Shown here one piece after another: positions 39,460-53,251 of a stretch of DNA of 64,000 bases. Both the position numbers and the translations under genes were made by a program. The notes beneath the pieces were generated by a model, which searched no databases, had not been told where the DNA came from, and worked only from the letters and a program-made list of their open reading frames with translations. Source of the DNA: Euonymus europaeus (lineage: Eukaryota > Streptophyta > Magnoliopsida > Celastrales > Celastraceae); the NCBI GenBank assembly GCA_963580455.1, contig OY756966.1, positions 17,115,001 through 17,179,000 on the forward strand. Direction: 5' to 3'. Positions within the stretch are counted from its first letter, which is position 1. Every line of letters starts with the position of its first letter.

Positions 39460-42339
39460 AGACTTTTTATTGTTCTTCTATGTCAAATTTTACGAGTATA
39501 AGCTTCTTACATTATTTCGATGCAAAAACACCAACTTTCTATGACAAATCGACAAAACCGTCAAAAGCTCCTCCATAGAGAGAGTTGAGCAACTACGGAC
39601 TATCAAAATTGCTCGGGATAGACTTTTTATTGTTCTTCTATGTCAAATTTAACGAGTATAAGCTTCCTACATTATTTCGATGCCAAAACACTAACTTTCT
39701 ATGACAAATGGACAAAACCGTTAAAAGCTCCTCCATAGAGAGAGTTGAGCAACTACGGACTATCAAAGTTGCTCGGGATAGACTTTTAATTGTTCTTCTA
39801 TGTCAAATTTTACGAGTATAAGCTTTCTACATTATTTCAATGCCAAAACACCAACTTTCTATGACAAATAGACAAAACCTTTAAAAGCTCCTCCATAGTG
39901 AGAGTTGAGCAACTACGGACTATCAAAGTTGCTCGGGATAGACTTTTTATTATTCTTCTATGTCAAATTTTACGAGTATAAGCTTCCTACATTATTTCGA
40001 TGCCAAAATACCAACTTTCGATGACAAATGGACAAAACCGTTAAAAGCTCCTCCATAGAGAGAGTTGAGCAACTACGGACTATCAAAGTTGCTCGGGATA
40101 GACTTTTAATTGTTCTTCTATGTCAAATTTAACGAGTATAAGCTTCCTACATTATTTCGATGCCAAAACACCAACTTTCTATGACAAAAAAATAAAATCG
40201 TTAAAACTCCACCATAGAAAGAGTTGAGCAACTTCTGACAATCAAAATTGCTCGGGATAGACTTTTTATTATTCTTCTATGTCAAATTTTACGAGTATAA
40301 GCTTCCTACATTATTTCGATGCCAAAACACAAACTTTCTATGACAAATAGACAAAACCATTAAAAGCTCCTACATAGAGAGAGTTGAGAAACTTCGGACA
40401 ATCAAAGTTGCTCGGGATAGGTTTTTTATTGTTCTTCTATGTCAAATTTTACGAGTATAAGCTTCCTACATTATTTCGATGCCAAAACACCAACTTTCTA
40501 TGACAAATAGACAAAACCATTAAAAACTCTTACATAGAGAGAGTTGAGCAACTTCGGACAATCAAAATTGCTCGGGGTAGACTTTTTATTGTTCTTCTAT
40601 GTCAAATTTTACGAGTATAAGCTTCCTACATTATTTCGATGCCAAAGCACCAACTTTCGATGACAAATGAACATAACCGTTAAAAGCTCCTTCATAGAGA
40701 GAGTTGAGCAACTACGGACTATCAAAGTTGCTCGGGATAGACTTTTTATTGTTGTTCTATGTCAAATTTTACGAGTATAAGCTTCCTACATTATTTCGAT
40801 GCCAAAACACCAACTTTCCATGACAAATGGACAAAACCTTTAAAAGCTCCTCCATAGAGAGAGTTGAGCAACTTCGGACTATCAAAGTTGCTCGGGATAG
40901 ACTTTTTATTGTTCTTCTATGTCAAATTTTACGAGTATAAGCTTCTTACATTATTTCGATGCAAAAACACCAACTTTCTATGACAAATCGACAAAACCGT
41001 TAAAAGCTCCTCCATAGAGAGAGTTGAGCAACTACGGACTATCAAAATTGCTCGGGATAGACTTTTTATTGTTCTTCTATGTCAAATTTAACGAGTATAA
41101 GCTTCCTACATTATTTCGATGCCAAAACACTAACTTTCTATGACAAATGGACAACACCGTTAAAAGCTCCTCCATAGAGAGAGTTGAGCAACTACGGACT
41201 ATCAAAGTTGCTCGGGATAGACTTTTAATTGTTCTTCTATGTCAAATTTTACGAGTATAAGCTTCCTACATTATTTCAATGCCAAAACACCAACTTTCTA
41301 TGACAAATAGACAAAACCTTTAAAAGCTCCTCCATAGTGAGAGTTGAGCAACTACGGACTATCAAAGTTGCTCGGGATAGACTTTTTATTATTCTTCTAT
41401 GTCAAATTTTACGAGTATAAGCTTCCTACATTATTTCGATGCCAAAATACCAACTTTCGATGACAAATGGACAAAACCGTTAAAAGCTCCTCCATAGAGA
41501 GAGTTGAGCAACTACGGACTATCAAGGTTGCTCGGGATAGACTTTAAATTGTTCTTCTATGTCAAATTTAACGAGTATAAGCTTCCTACATTATTTCGAT
41601 GCCAAAACACCAACTTTCTATGACAAAAAAATAAAATCGTTAAAACTCCACCATAGAAAGAGTTGAGCAACTTCTGACAATCAAAATTGCTCGGGATAGA
41701 CTTTTTATTATTCTTCTATGTCAAATTTTACGAGTATAAGCTTCCTACATTATTTCGATGCCAAAACACAAACTTTCTATGACAAATAGACAAAACCATT
41801 AAAAGCTCCTACATAGAGAGAGTTGAGCAACTTCGGACAATCAAAGTTGCTCGGGATAGGTTTTTTATTGTTCTTCTATGTCAAATTTTACGAGTATAAG
41901 CTTCCTACATTATTTCGATGCCAAAACACCAACTTTCTATGACAAATAGACAAAACCATTAAAAACTCTTACATAGAGAGAGTTGAGCAACTTCGGACAA
42001 TCAAAATTGCTCGGGGTAGACTTTTTATTGTTCTTCTATGTCAAATTTTACGAGTATAAGCTTCCTACATTATTTCGATGCCAAAGCACCAACTTTCGAT
42101 GACAAATGAACATAACCGTTAAAAGCTCCTTCATAGAAAGAGTTGAGCAACTACGGACTATCAAAGTTGCTCGGAATAGACTTTTTATTGTTGTTCTATG
42201 TCAAATTTTACGAGTATAAGCTTCCTACATTATTTCGATGCCAAAACACCAACTTTCCATGACAAATGGACAAAACCTTTAAAAGCTCCTCCATAGAGAG
42301 AGTTGAGCAACTTCGGACTATCAAAGTTGCTCGGGATAG
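39460..42339 (+). repeat. 1,439-bp tandem duplication (9 monomers minus 1 bp)
   Basis: About 39,460-40,898 and 40,899-42,339 match at an offset of 1,439. The odd base is a deletion shared by both copies (GTTAAAACTCC for GTTAAAAGCTCC, at about 40,206 and 41,645). Other shared markers are ACTAACTTTC, TTTTTATTATTCTTC, the CAAAAAAATAAAATCG monomer, GGGATAGGTTTTTTATTG and CCAAAGCACC. Sequence after 42,340 matches 39,320-39,600 again (CATATAGAGAG at about 39,414 and 42,452, offset 3,038), so part of the block is present three times. Confidence 0.8.
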
Positions 42340-43199
42340 ACTTTTTATTGTTCTTTTATGTCAAATTTTACGAGTATAAGCTTCCTACATTATTTCGATG
42401 CCAAAACACCAACTTTCCATGACAAATGGACAAAACCGTTACAAACTCCTCCATATAGAGAGTTGAGCAACTTCGAACTATCAAAATTGCTCGGGATAGA
42501 CTTTTTATTGTTCTTCTATGTCAAATTTTACGAGTATAAGCTTCTTACATTATTTCGATGCAAAAACACCAACTTTCTATGACAAATCGACAAAACCGTT
42601 AAAAGCTCCTCCATAGAGAGAGTTGAGCAACTACGGACTATCAAAATTGCTCGGGATAGACTTTTTATTGTTCTTCTATGTAAAATTTTACGAGTATAAG
42701 CTTCCTCTATTATTTCGATGCCAAAACACCAACTTTCTATGACAAATGGACAAAACCGTTAAAAGCTCCTCCATAGAGAGAGTTGAGCAACTACGGACTA
42801 TCAAAGTTGCTCGGGATGGACTTTTAATTGTTCTTCTATGTCAAATTTTACGAGTATAAGCTTCCTACATTATTTCAATGCCAAAACACCAACTTTCTAT
42901 GACAAATAGACAAAACCGTTAAAAGCTCCTCTATAGTGAGAGTTGAGCAACTACGGACTATCAAAGTTGCTCCGGATAGACTTTTTATTATTCTTCTATG
43001 TCAAATTTTACGAGTATAAGCTTCCTACATTATTTCGATGCCAAAATACCAACTTTCGATGACAAATGGACAAAACCGTTAAAAGCTCCTCCATAGAGAG
43101 AGTTGAGCAACTACGAACTATCAAAGTTGCTCGGGATAGACTTTTAATTGTTCTTCTATGTCAAATTTAACGAGTATAGCTTCCTACATTATTTCGATG

Positions 43200-44440
43200 C
43201 CAAAACACAAACTTTCTATGACAAATAGACAAAACCATTAAAAGCTCCTACATAGAGAGAGTTGAGCAACTTCGGACAATCAAAGTTGCTCGGGATAGGT
43301 TTTTTATTGTTCTTCTATGTCAAATTTTATGAGTATAAGCTTCCTACATTATTTCGATGCCAAAACACCAACTTTCTATGACAAAAAAATAAAATCGTTA
43401 AAACTCCACCATAGAAAGAGTTGAGCAACTTCTGACAATCAAAATTGCTCGGGATAGACTTTTTATTACTCTTCTATGTCAAATTTTACGAGTATAAGCT
43501 TCCTACATTATTTCGATGCCAAAACACAAACTTTCTATGACAAATAGACAAAACCATTAAAAGCTCCTACATAGAGAGAGTTGAGCAACTTCGGACAATC
43601 AAAGTTAGTCGGGATAGGTTTTTTATTGTTCTTCTATGTCAAATTTTATGAGTATAAGCTTCCTACATTATTTCGATGCCAAAACACCAACTTTCTATGA
43701 CAAATAGACAAAACCGTTAAAAGCTCCTCTATAGTGAGAGTTGAGCAACTACGGACTATCAAAGTTGCTCCGGATAGACTTTTTATTATTCTTCTATGTC
43801 AAATTTTACGAGTATAAGCTTCCTACATTATTTCGATGCCAAAACACCAACTTTCTATGACAAAAAAATAAAATCGTTAAAAGCTCCACCATAGAAAGAG
43901 TTGAGCAACTTCTGACTATCAAAATTGCTCGGGATAGACTTTTTATTGTTCTTCTATGTCAAATTTTACGAGTATAAGCTTCCTACATTATTTCGATGCC
44001 AAAACACAAACTTTCTATGACAAATAGACAAAACCATTAAAAGCTCCTACATAGAGAGAGTTGAGCAACTTCGGACAATCAAAGTTGCTCGGGATAGGTT
44101 TTTTATTGTTCTTCTATGTCAAATTTTATGAGTATAAGCTTCCTACATTATTTCGATGCCAAAACACCAACTTTCTATGACAAAAAAATAAAATCGTTAA
44201 AACTCCACCATAGAAAGAGTTGAGCAACTTCTGACAATCAAAATTGCTCGGGATAGACTTTTTATTACTCTTCTATGTCAAATTTTACGAGTATAAGCTT
44301 CCTACATTATTTCGATGCCAAAACACAAACTTTCTATGACAAATAGACAAAACCATTAAAAGCTCCTACATAGAGAGAGTTGAGCAACTTCGGACAATCA
44401 AAGTTACTCGGGATAGGTTTTTTATTGTTCTTTTATGTCA
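43200..44440 (+). repeat. 799-bp offset duplication with GGTTTTTTATTG monomers
   Basis: The CAAAAAAATAAAATCGTTAA monomer with the 1-bp GTTAAAACTCC deletion falls at 43,382 and 44,181, an offset of 799. Both copies are followed by the rare TTTTTATTACTCTTC variant and an ACAAACTTTC monomer. A further 1-bp deletion (GTATAGCTTCC) lies near 43,177. Monomers with GGGATAGGTTTTTT alternate with ordinary ones here and appear again at 46.1-46.5 kb. Confidence 0.72.
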
Positions 44441-44559
44441 AATTTTACGAGTATAAGCTTCCTACATTATTTTGATGCCAAAACACCAACTTTCCATGAC
44501 AAATGGACAAAACCGTTAAAAGCTCCTCCATAGAGAGAGTTGAGCAACTTCGCACTATC

Positions 44560-45580
44560 AAAATTGCTCGGGATAGACTTTTTATTGTTCTTCTATGTCA
44601 ACTTTTACGAGTATAAGCTTCTTACATTATTTCGATGCCAAAACACCAACTTTCCGTGACAAATGGACAAAACCGTTAAAAACTCCTCCATAGAGAGAGT
44701 TGAGCAAATTCGAACTATCAAAATTGCTCGGGATAGACTTTTTATTGTTCTTCTTTGTCAAATTTTATGAGTATAAGCTTCCTACATTATTTCGATGCCA
44801 AAACACCAACTTTCGATGGCAAATGGACATAACCGTTAAAAGCTCCAAAATAGAGAGAGTTGAGCAACTACGGACTATCAAAGTTGCTCGGGATAGACTT
44901 TTTATTGTTCTTCTATGTAAAATTTTACGAGTATAAGCTTCCTCTATTATTTCGATGCCAAAACACCAACTTTCTATGACAAATGGACAAAACCGTTAAA
45001 AGCTCCTCCATAGAGAGAGTTGAGCAACTTCGCACTATCAAAATTGCTCGGGATAGACTTTTTATTGTTCTTCTTTGTCAAATTTTACGAGTATAAGCTT
45101 CCTCTATTATTTCGATGCCAAAACACCAACTTTCTATGACAAATGGACAAAACCGTTAAAAGCTCCTCCATAGAGAGAGTTGAGCAACTTCGCACTATCA
45201 AAATTGCTCGGGATAGACTTTTTATTGTTCTTCTATGTCAACTTTTACGAGTATAAGCTTCTTACATTATTTCGATGCCAAAACACCAACTTTCCGTGAC
45301 AAATGGACAAAACCGTTAAAAACTCCTCCATAGAGAGAGTTGAGCAAATTCGAACTATCAAAATTGCTCGGGATAGACTTTTTATTGTTCTTCTTTGTCA
45401 AATTTTATGAGTATAAGCTTCCTACATTATTTCGATGCCAAAACACCAACTTTCGATGGCAAATGGACATAACCGTTAAAAGCTCCAAAATAGAGAGAGT
45501 TGAGCAACTACGGACTATCAAAGTTGCTCGGGATAGACTTTTAATTGTTCTTCTATATCAAATTTAACGAGTATAAGCTT
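44560..45580 (+). repeat. 640-bp offset duplication (4 monomers)
   Basis: The GCTCCAAAATAGAGAGAG monomer and the preceding GAGCAAATTCGAAC and TTCTTTGTCAAATTTTATGAG monomers occur in the same order at about 44,680-44,880 and 45,320-45,520, exactly 640 bp apart. The same GCTCCAAAATAG variant is found once more near 38,608. CCTCTATTATTTCG monomers (about 44,941 and 45,101) lie between the two copies. Confidence 0.75.
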
Positions 45581-46089
45581 CCTACATTATTTCGATGCCA
45601 AAACACCAACTTTCTATGACAAATAGATAAAATCGTTAAAAGCTCCACCATAGAAAGAGTTGAGCAACTTCGGACTATCAAAATTGCTCGGGATAGACTT
45701 TTTATTGTTCTTCTATGTCAAATTTTACGAGTATAAGATTCCTACATTATTTCGATGCCAAAACACCAACTTTCCATGACAAATGGACAAAACCCTTAAA
45801 AGCTCCTCCATAGAGAGAGTTGAGCAACTTCGGACTATCAAAGTTGCTCGGGATAAACTTTTTATTGTTCTTCTATGTCAAATTTTACGAGTATAAGCTT
45901 CCTACATTATTTCAATGCCAAAGCACCAACTTTCCATGACAAATGGACAAAACCGTTAAAAACTCCTCTATAGAGAGAGTTGTGCAAATTCGAACTATCA
46001 AAATTGCTCGGGATAGACTTTTTATTGTTCTTCTATGTCAAATTTTACGAGTATAAGCTTCCTACATTATTTCGATGCCAAACAACAAC

Positions 46090-46560
46090 TTTTCATGACA
46101 AATGGACAAAACCATTAAAAACTCTTACATAGAGAGAGTTGAGCAACTTCGGACAATCAAAGTTGCTCGGGATAGGTTTTTTATTGTTCTTCTGTGTCAA
46201 ATTTTACGAGTATAAGCTTCCTACATTATTTCGATGCCAAAACACCAACTTTCTATGACAAATAGACAAAACCATTAAAAACTCTTACATAGAGAGAGTT
46301 GAGCAACTTCGGACAATCAAAGTTGCTCGGGATAGGTTTTTTATTGTTCTTCTATGTCAAATTTTACGAGTATAAGCTTCCTACATTATTTCGATGCCAA
46401 AACACCAACTTTCTATGACAAATAGACAAAACCATTAAAAACTCTTACATAGAGAGAGTTGAGCAACTTCGGACAATCAAAGTTGCTCGGGATAGGTTTT
46501 TTATTGTTCTTCTGTGTCAAATTTTACGAGTATAAGCTTCCTACATTATTTCGATGCCAA
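46090..46560 (+). repeat. homogenised run of three near-identical monomers
   Basis: Three successive monomers carry the same set of variants: CCATTAAAAACTCTTACATAG, TCGGACAATC and GGGATAGGTTTTTTATTG. Two of them, 320 bp apart, also share TTCTGTGTCAAATT. This is simple 160- or 320-bp tandem amplification, the smallest-scale duplication visible in the window. The first copy begins in a monomer with a shortened AAACAACAACTTTTC start. Confidence 0.75.
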
Positions 46561-48780
46561 AACAACAACTTTCTATGAAAAATAGATAAAATCGTTAAAA
46601 GCTCCACCATAGAAAGAGTTGAGCAACTTCAGACTATCAAAATTGCTCGGGATAGACTTTTTATTGTTCTTCTATGTCAAATTTTACGTGTTTAAGCTTC
46701 CTACATTATTTCGATGCCAAAACACCAACTTTCTATGACAAATGGACAAAACCGTTAAAAACTCCTCCATAGAGAGAGTTGAGCAACTACGGACTATCAA
46801 AATTGCTCGGGATAGACTTTTAATTGTTCTTCTATGTCAAATTTAACGAGTATAAGCTTCCTACATTATTTCGATGCCAAAACACCAACTTTCTATGACA
46901 AATAGATAAAATCGTTAAAAGCTCCACCATAGAAAGAGTTGAGCAACTTTGGACTATCAAAATTGCTCGGGATAGAGTTTTTATTGTTCTTCTATGTCAA
47001 ATTTTACGAGTATAAGCTTCCTACATTATTTCGATGCCAAAACACCAACTTTCCAAGACAAATTGACAAAACCCTTAAAAGCTCCTCCATAGAGAGAGTT
47101 GAGCAACTTCGGACTATCAAAGTTGCTCGGGATAAACTTTTTATTGTTCTTCTATGTCAAATTTTACGAGTATAAGCTTCCTACATTATTTCGATGCCAA
47201 AACACCAACTTTCGATGACAAATGGACAAAACCGTTAAAAGCTCCTCCATAGAGAGAGTTGAGCAACTACGGACTATCAAAGTTGCTCGGGATAGACTTT
47301 TAATTGTTCTTCTATGTCAAATGTAACGAGTATAAGCTTCCTACAATATTTCAATGCCAAAACACCAACTTTCTATGAAAAATAGATAAAACCGTTAAAA
47401 GCTCCTCCATAGTGAGAGTTGAGCAACTACGGACTATCAAAGTTGCTCGTGATAGACTTTTTATTGTTCTTCTATGTCAAATTTTACGAGTATAAGCTTC
47501 CTACATTATTTCGATGCCAAAACACCAACTTTCGATGACAAATAGACAAAACCGTTAAAAGCCCCTCCATAGAGAGAGTTGAGCAACTACGGATTATCAA
47601 AATTGCTCGGGATAGACTTTTAATTGTTCGTCTATGTCAAATTTTACGAGTATAAGCTTCCTACATTATTTCGATGCCAAAACACCAACTTTCGATGACA
47701 AATGGACAAAACCGTTAAAAGCTCCTCCATAGAGAGAGTTGAGCAACTACGGACTATCAAAGTTGCTCGGGGTAGACTTTTTATTGTTCTTCTATGTCAA
47801 ATTTTACGAGTATAAGCTTCCTACAATATTTTGATGCCAAAACACCAACTTTCGATGACAAATAGATAAAATCGTTAAAAGCTCCACCATAGAGAGAGTT
47901 GAGCAACTACGGACTATCAAAATTGCTTGGGATAGACTTTTTATTGTTCTTCTATGTCAAATTTTACGAGTATAAGCTTCCTACATTATTTCGATGCCAA
48001 AACACCAACTTTCTATGACAAATCGACAAAACCGTTAAAAGCTCCTCCATAGAGAGAGTTGAGCAACTACGGACTATCAAAGTTGCTCGGGATAGACTTT
48101 TAATTGTTCTTCTATGTCAAATTTAACGAGTATAAGCTTCCTACATTATTTCCATTCCAAAACACCAATTTTCTATGACAAATAGACAAAACCGATAAAA
48201 GCTCCTCCATAAAGAGAGTTGAGCAACTACGGACTATCAAAGTTGCTCGGGATAGACTTTTTATTGTTCTTCTATGTCAAATTTTACGAGTATAAGCCTG
48301 CTACATTATTTCGATGCCAAAACACCAACTTTCTATGAAAAATAGATAAAATCGTTAAAAGCTCCACCATAGAAAGAGTTGAGCAACTTCGGACTATCAA
48401 AATTGCTCGGGATAGACTTTTTATTGTTCTTCTATGTCAAATTTTACGAGTTTAAGCTTCCTACATTATTTCGATGCCAAAACAACAACTTTCTATGAAA
48501 AATAGATAAAATCGTTAAAAGCTCCACCATAGAAAGAGTTGAGCAACTTCAGACTATCAAAATTGCTCGGGATAGACTTTTTATTGTTCTTCTATGTCAA
48601 ATTTTACGTGTTTAAGCTTCCTACATTATTTCGATGCCAAAACACCAACTTTCTATGACAAATGGACAAAACCGTTAAAAACTCCTCCATAGAGAGAGTT
48701 GAGCAACTACGGACTATCAAAATTGCTCGGGATAGACTTTTAATTGTTCTTCTATGTCAAATTTAACGAGTATAAGCTTC
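46561..48780 (+). repeat. 1,920-bp offset repeat (12 monomers)
   Basis: About 46,551-46,860 and 48,471-48,780 share AACAACAACTTTC, TATGAAAAATAGATAAAATCG, CTTCAGACTATC and the unusual TTTTACGTGTTTAAGC word. The last removes the normal GTATAAGC sequence while keeping the HindIII site. The intervening monomers are of mixed type and not duplicated at this offset. Confidence 0.75.
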
Positions 48781-49275
48781 CTACATTATTTCAATGCCAA
48801 AACACCAATTTTCTATGACAAATAGACAAAACCGTTAAAAGCTCCTCCATAGAGAGAGTTGAGCAACTACGGACTATCAAAGTTGCTCGGGATAGACTTT
48901 TTATTGTTCTTCTATGTCAAATTTTACGAGTATAAGCTTCCTACATTATTTCGATGCCAAAACACCAACTTTCTATGAAAAATAGATAAAATCGTTAAAA
49001 GCTCCACCATAGAAAGAGTTGAGCAACTTCGGACTATCAAAAATGCTCGGGATAGACTTTTTTTTTGTTCTTCTATGTCAAATTTTACGAGTTTAAGCTT
49101 CCTACATTATTTCAATGCCAAAACACCAACTTTCTATGACAAATGGACAAAATCGTTGAAAACTCCTCCATAGAGAGAGTTGAGCAACTACGGACTATCA
49201 AAATTGCTCGGGATAGACTTTTAATTGTTCTTCTATGTCAAATTTAACGAGTATAAGCTTCCTACATTATTTCAA

Positions 49276-49411
49276 TGCGAAAACACCAACTTTCTATGAC
49301 AAATAGACAAAACCGTTAAAAGCTTCTCCATAGAAAGAGTTGAGCAACTACGGACTATCAAAGTTGCTCGGGATAGACTTTTTATTGTTCTTCTATGTCA
49401 AATTATTTCGA
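49276..49411 (+). repeat. truncated 136-bp satellite monomer (24-bp deletion)
   Basis: This monomer lacks 24 bp between CAAATT and ATTTCGATGCC (junction near 49,405), removing the ACGAGTATAAGCTTCCTAC stretch and with it the HindIII site. The intact sequence has ATT at both deletion borders, so a short direct-repeat (microhomology) deletion is the simplest explanation. A HindIII digest would give a 296-bp fragment here rather than two fragments of 160 and 136. Confidence 0.9.
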
Positions 49412-49891
49412 TGCCAAAACACCAACTTTCGATGACAAATGGACAAAACCGTTAAAAGCTCCTCCATAGAGAGAGTTGAGCAACTACGGACTATCAAAGT
49501 TTCTCGGGATAGACTTTTAATTGTTCTTCTATGTCAAATGTAACGAGTATAAGCTTCCTACATTATTTCAATGCCAAAACACCAACTTTCTATGACAAAT
49601 AGACAAAACCGTTAAAAGCTCCTCCATAGTGAGAGTTGAGCAACTACGGACTATTAAAGTTGCTCGGGATAGACTTTTTATTGTTCTTCTATGTCGAATT
49701 TTACGAGTATAAGCTTCCTACATTATTTCGATGCCAAAACACCAACTTTCGATGACAAATGGACAAAACCGTTAAAAGCTCCTCCATAGAGAGAGTTGAG
49801 CAACTACGGACTATCAAAGTTGCTCGGGATAGACTTTTAATTGTTCTTCTATGTCAAATTTAACGTGTATAAGCTTCCTACATTATTTCGA

Positions 49892-50027
49892 TGCCAAAAC
49901 ACCAACTTTCTATGACAAATAGATAAAATCGTTAAAAGCTCCACCATAGAGAGAGTTGAGCAACTACGAACTATCAAAGTTGCTCGGGATAGACTTTTTA
50001 TTGTTCTTCTATGTCAAATTATTTCGA
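49892..50027 (+). repeat. second truncated 136-bp monomer with the same deletion
   Basis: It carries the identical 24-bp deletion, junction near 50,020, 616 bp after the first. As 616 equals four monomers minus 24, this truncated monomer is part of a 616-bp duplicated block rather than an independent deletion. The CAAATGTAACGAG variant follows both junctions (about 49,538 and 50,151), confirming the block. Confidence 0.9.
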
Positions 50028-50099
50028 TGCCAAAACACCAACTTTCGATGACAAATGGACAAAACCGTTAAAAGCTCCTCCATAGAGAGAGTTGAGCAA

Positions 50100-50820
50100 C
50101 TACGGACTATCAAAGTTGCTCGGGATAGACTTTTAATTGTTCTTCTATGTCAAATGTAACGAGTATAAGCTTCCTACATTATTTCAATGCCAAAACACCA
50201 ACTTTCTATGACAAATAGACAAAACCGTTAAAAGCTCCTCCATAGTGAGAGTTGAGCAACTACGGACCATCAAAGTTGCTCGGGATAGACTTTTTATTGT
50301 TCTTCTATGTCAAATTTTACTAGTATAAGCTTCCTACATTATTTCGATGCCAAAACACCAACTTTCGATGACAAATGGACAAAACCGTTAAAAGCTCCTC
50401 CATAGAGAGAGTTGAGCAACTACGGACTATCAAAGTTGCTCGGGATAGACTTTTAATTGTTCTTCTATGTCAAATTTAACGAGTATAAGCTTCCTACATT
50501 ATTTCAATGCCAAAACACCAACTTTCTATGACAAATAGACAAAACCGTTAAAAGCTCCTCCATAGTGAGAGTTGAGCAACTACGGACCATCAAAGTTGCT
50601 CGGGATAGACTTTTTATTGTTCTTCTATGTCAAATTTTACTAGTATAAGCTTCCTACATTATTTCGATGCCAAAACACCAACTTTCGATGACAAATGGAC
50701 AAAACCGTTAAAAGCTCCTCCATAGAGAGAGTTGAGCAACTACGGACTATCAAAGTTGCTCGGGATAGACTTTTAATTGTTCTTCTATGTCAAATTTAAC
50801 GAGTATAAGCTTCCTACATT
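50100..50820 (+). repeat. 320-bp dimeric repeat
   Basis: Two monomer types alternate: one with GACTTTTAATTG plus CAAATTTAACGAG (or CAAATGTAACGAG), the other with CATAGTGAGAG, GACTTTTTATTG and TTTTACTAGTATAAGC. The rare TTTTACTAGTATAAGC word lies at about 50,315 and 50,635, exactly 320 bp apart. It creates an SpeI site (ACTAGT) absent from other monomers I looked at. Dimer order of this kind is frequent between 47 and 53 kb. Confidence 0.75.
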
Positions 50821-53251
50821 ATTTCGATGCCAAAACACCAACTTTCTATGACAAATAGATAAAATCGTTAAAAGCTCCACCATAGAGAGAGTTGAGCAAC
50901 TACGAACTATCAAAGTTGCTCGGGATAGACTTTTTATTGTTCTTCTATGTCAAATTTTACGAGTGTAAGCTTCCTACATTATTTCGATGCCAAAACACCA
51001 ACTTTCGATGACAAATGGACAAAACCGTTAAAAGCTCCTCCATAGAGAGAGTTGAGCAACTTCGGACTATCAAAGTTGCTCGGGATAGACTTTTAATTGT
51101 TCTTCTATGTCAAATTTAACGAGTATAAGCTTCCTACACTATTTCGATGCCAAAAAACCAACTTTCTATGACAAATAGATAAAATCGTTAAAAGCTCCAC
51201 CATAGAAAGAGTTGAGCAACTTCTGACTATCAAAATTGCTCGGGATAGAGTTTTTATTGTTCCTCTATGTCAAATTTTACGAGTATAAGCTTCCTACATT
51301 ATTTAGATGCCAAAACACCAACTTTCGATGACAAATGGACAAAATCGTTAAAAGCTCCTCCATAGAGAGAGTTGAGCAACTACGGACTATCAAAGTTGCT
51401 CGGGATGGACTTTTAATTGTTCTTCTATGTCAAATTTAACGAGTATAAGCTTCCTACATTATTTCAATGCCAAAACACCAACTTTCTATGACTAATAGAC
51501 AAAACCGTTAAAAGCTCCTCCATAGTGAGAGTTGAGACACTACGGACTATCAAAGTTGCTCGGGATAGACTTTTTATTGTTCTTCTATGTCAAATTTTAC
51601 GAGTATAAGCTTCCTACATTATTTCGATGCCAAAACACCAACTTTCGATGACAAATGGACAAAACCGTTAAAAGCTCCTCCATAGAGAGAGTTGAGCAAC
51701 TACGGACTGTCAAAGTTGCTCGGGATAGACTTTTAATTGTTTTTCTATGTCAAATTTAACGAGTATAAGCTTCCTACATTATTTCGATGCCAAAACACCA
51801 ACTTTCTATGACAAAAAAATAAAATCGTTAAAAGCTCCACCATAGAAAGAGTTGAGCAACTTCTGACTATCAAAATTGCTCGGGATAGACTTTTTATTGT
51901 TCTTCTATGTCAAATTTTACGAGTATAAGCTTCCTACATTATTTCGATGCCAAAACACCAACTTTCTATGACACATAGACAAAACCATTAAAAGCTCCTA
52001 CATAGAGAGAGTTGAGCAACTTCGGACAATCAAAGTTGCTCGGGATAGACTTTTTATTGTTCTTCTATGTCAAATTTTACGAGTATAAGCTTCCTACATT
52101 ATTTCGATGCCAAAACACCAACTTTCATTGACAAATAGACAAAACCATTAAAAACTCTTACATAGAGAGAGTTGAGCAACTACGAACTATCAAAGTTGCT
52201 CGGGATAGACTTTTTATTGTTCTTCTATGTCAAATTTTACGAGGATAAGCTTCCTACATTATTTCGATGCCAAAACACCAACTTTCTATGACAAATGGAC
52301 AAAATCGTTAAAAGCTCCTCCATAGAAAGAGTTGGGCAACTACGGACTATCAAAGTTGCTCGGGATAGACTTTTAATTGTTCTTCTATGTCAAATTGAAC
52401 GAGTATAAGCTTCCTACATTATTTCAATGCCAAAACACCAACTTTCTATGACAAATAGACAAAACCGTTAAACGCTCCTCCATAGTGAGAGTTTAGCAAC
52501 TACGGACTATCAAAGTTGTTCGGGATAGACTTTTTATTGTTCTTCTATGTCAAATTTTACGAGTATAAGCTTCCTACATTATTTCGATGCCAAAACACCA
52601 ACTTTCGATGACAAATGGACAAAACCGTTAAAAGCTCCTCCATAGAGAGAGTTGAGCAACTACGGACTATCAAAGTTGCTCGGGATAGACTTTTAATTGT
52701 TCTTCTATGTCAAATTTAACGAGTATAAGCTTCCTACATTATTTCGATGCCAAAACACCAACTTTCTATGACAAATGGACAAAACCGTTAAAAGCTCCTC
52801 CATAGAGAGAGTTGAGCAACTACGGACTATCAAAATTGCTCGGGATAGACTTTTTATTGTTCTTCTATGTCAAATTTTACGAGTATAAGCTTCCTACATT
52901 ATTTCGATGCCAAAACACGAACTTTCTATGACACATAGACAAAACCATTAAAAGCTCCTACATAGAGAGAGTTGAGCAACTTCGTACAATCAAAGTTGCT
53001 CGGGATAGACTTTTTATTGTTCTTCTATGTCAAATTTTACGAGTATAAGCTTCCTACATTATTTCGATGCCAAAACACCAACTTTCTATGACAAATAGAC
53101 AAAACCATTAAAAGCTCCTACATAGAGAGAGTTCAGCAACTTCGGACAATCAAAGTTGCTCGGGATAGACTTTTAATTGTTCTTCTATGTCAAATTGAAC
53201 GAGTATAAGCTTCCTACATTATTTCAATGCCAAAACACCAACTTTCTATGA

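Noticed and set aside
5823..47175. About two dozen open frames of 67-104 codons with near-identical products (beginning like MSNFGLSKLLGIDFLLFFYVKFYEYKLP)
   Set aside because: They all arise from the 160-bp repeat read through one and a half monomers. The repeat length is not a multiple of 3, and most monomers have stops in the same frame. No start context or codon signature is seen, and variation between copies does not favour silent changes. The longest (15,580-15,894) is produced by a single inserted T.
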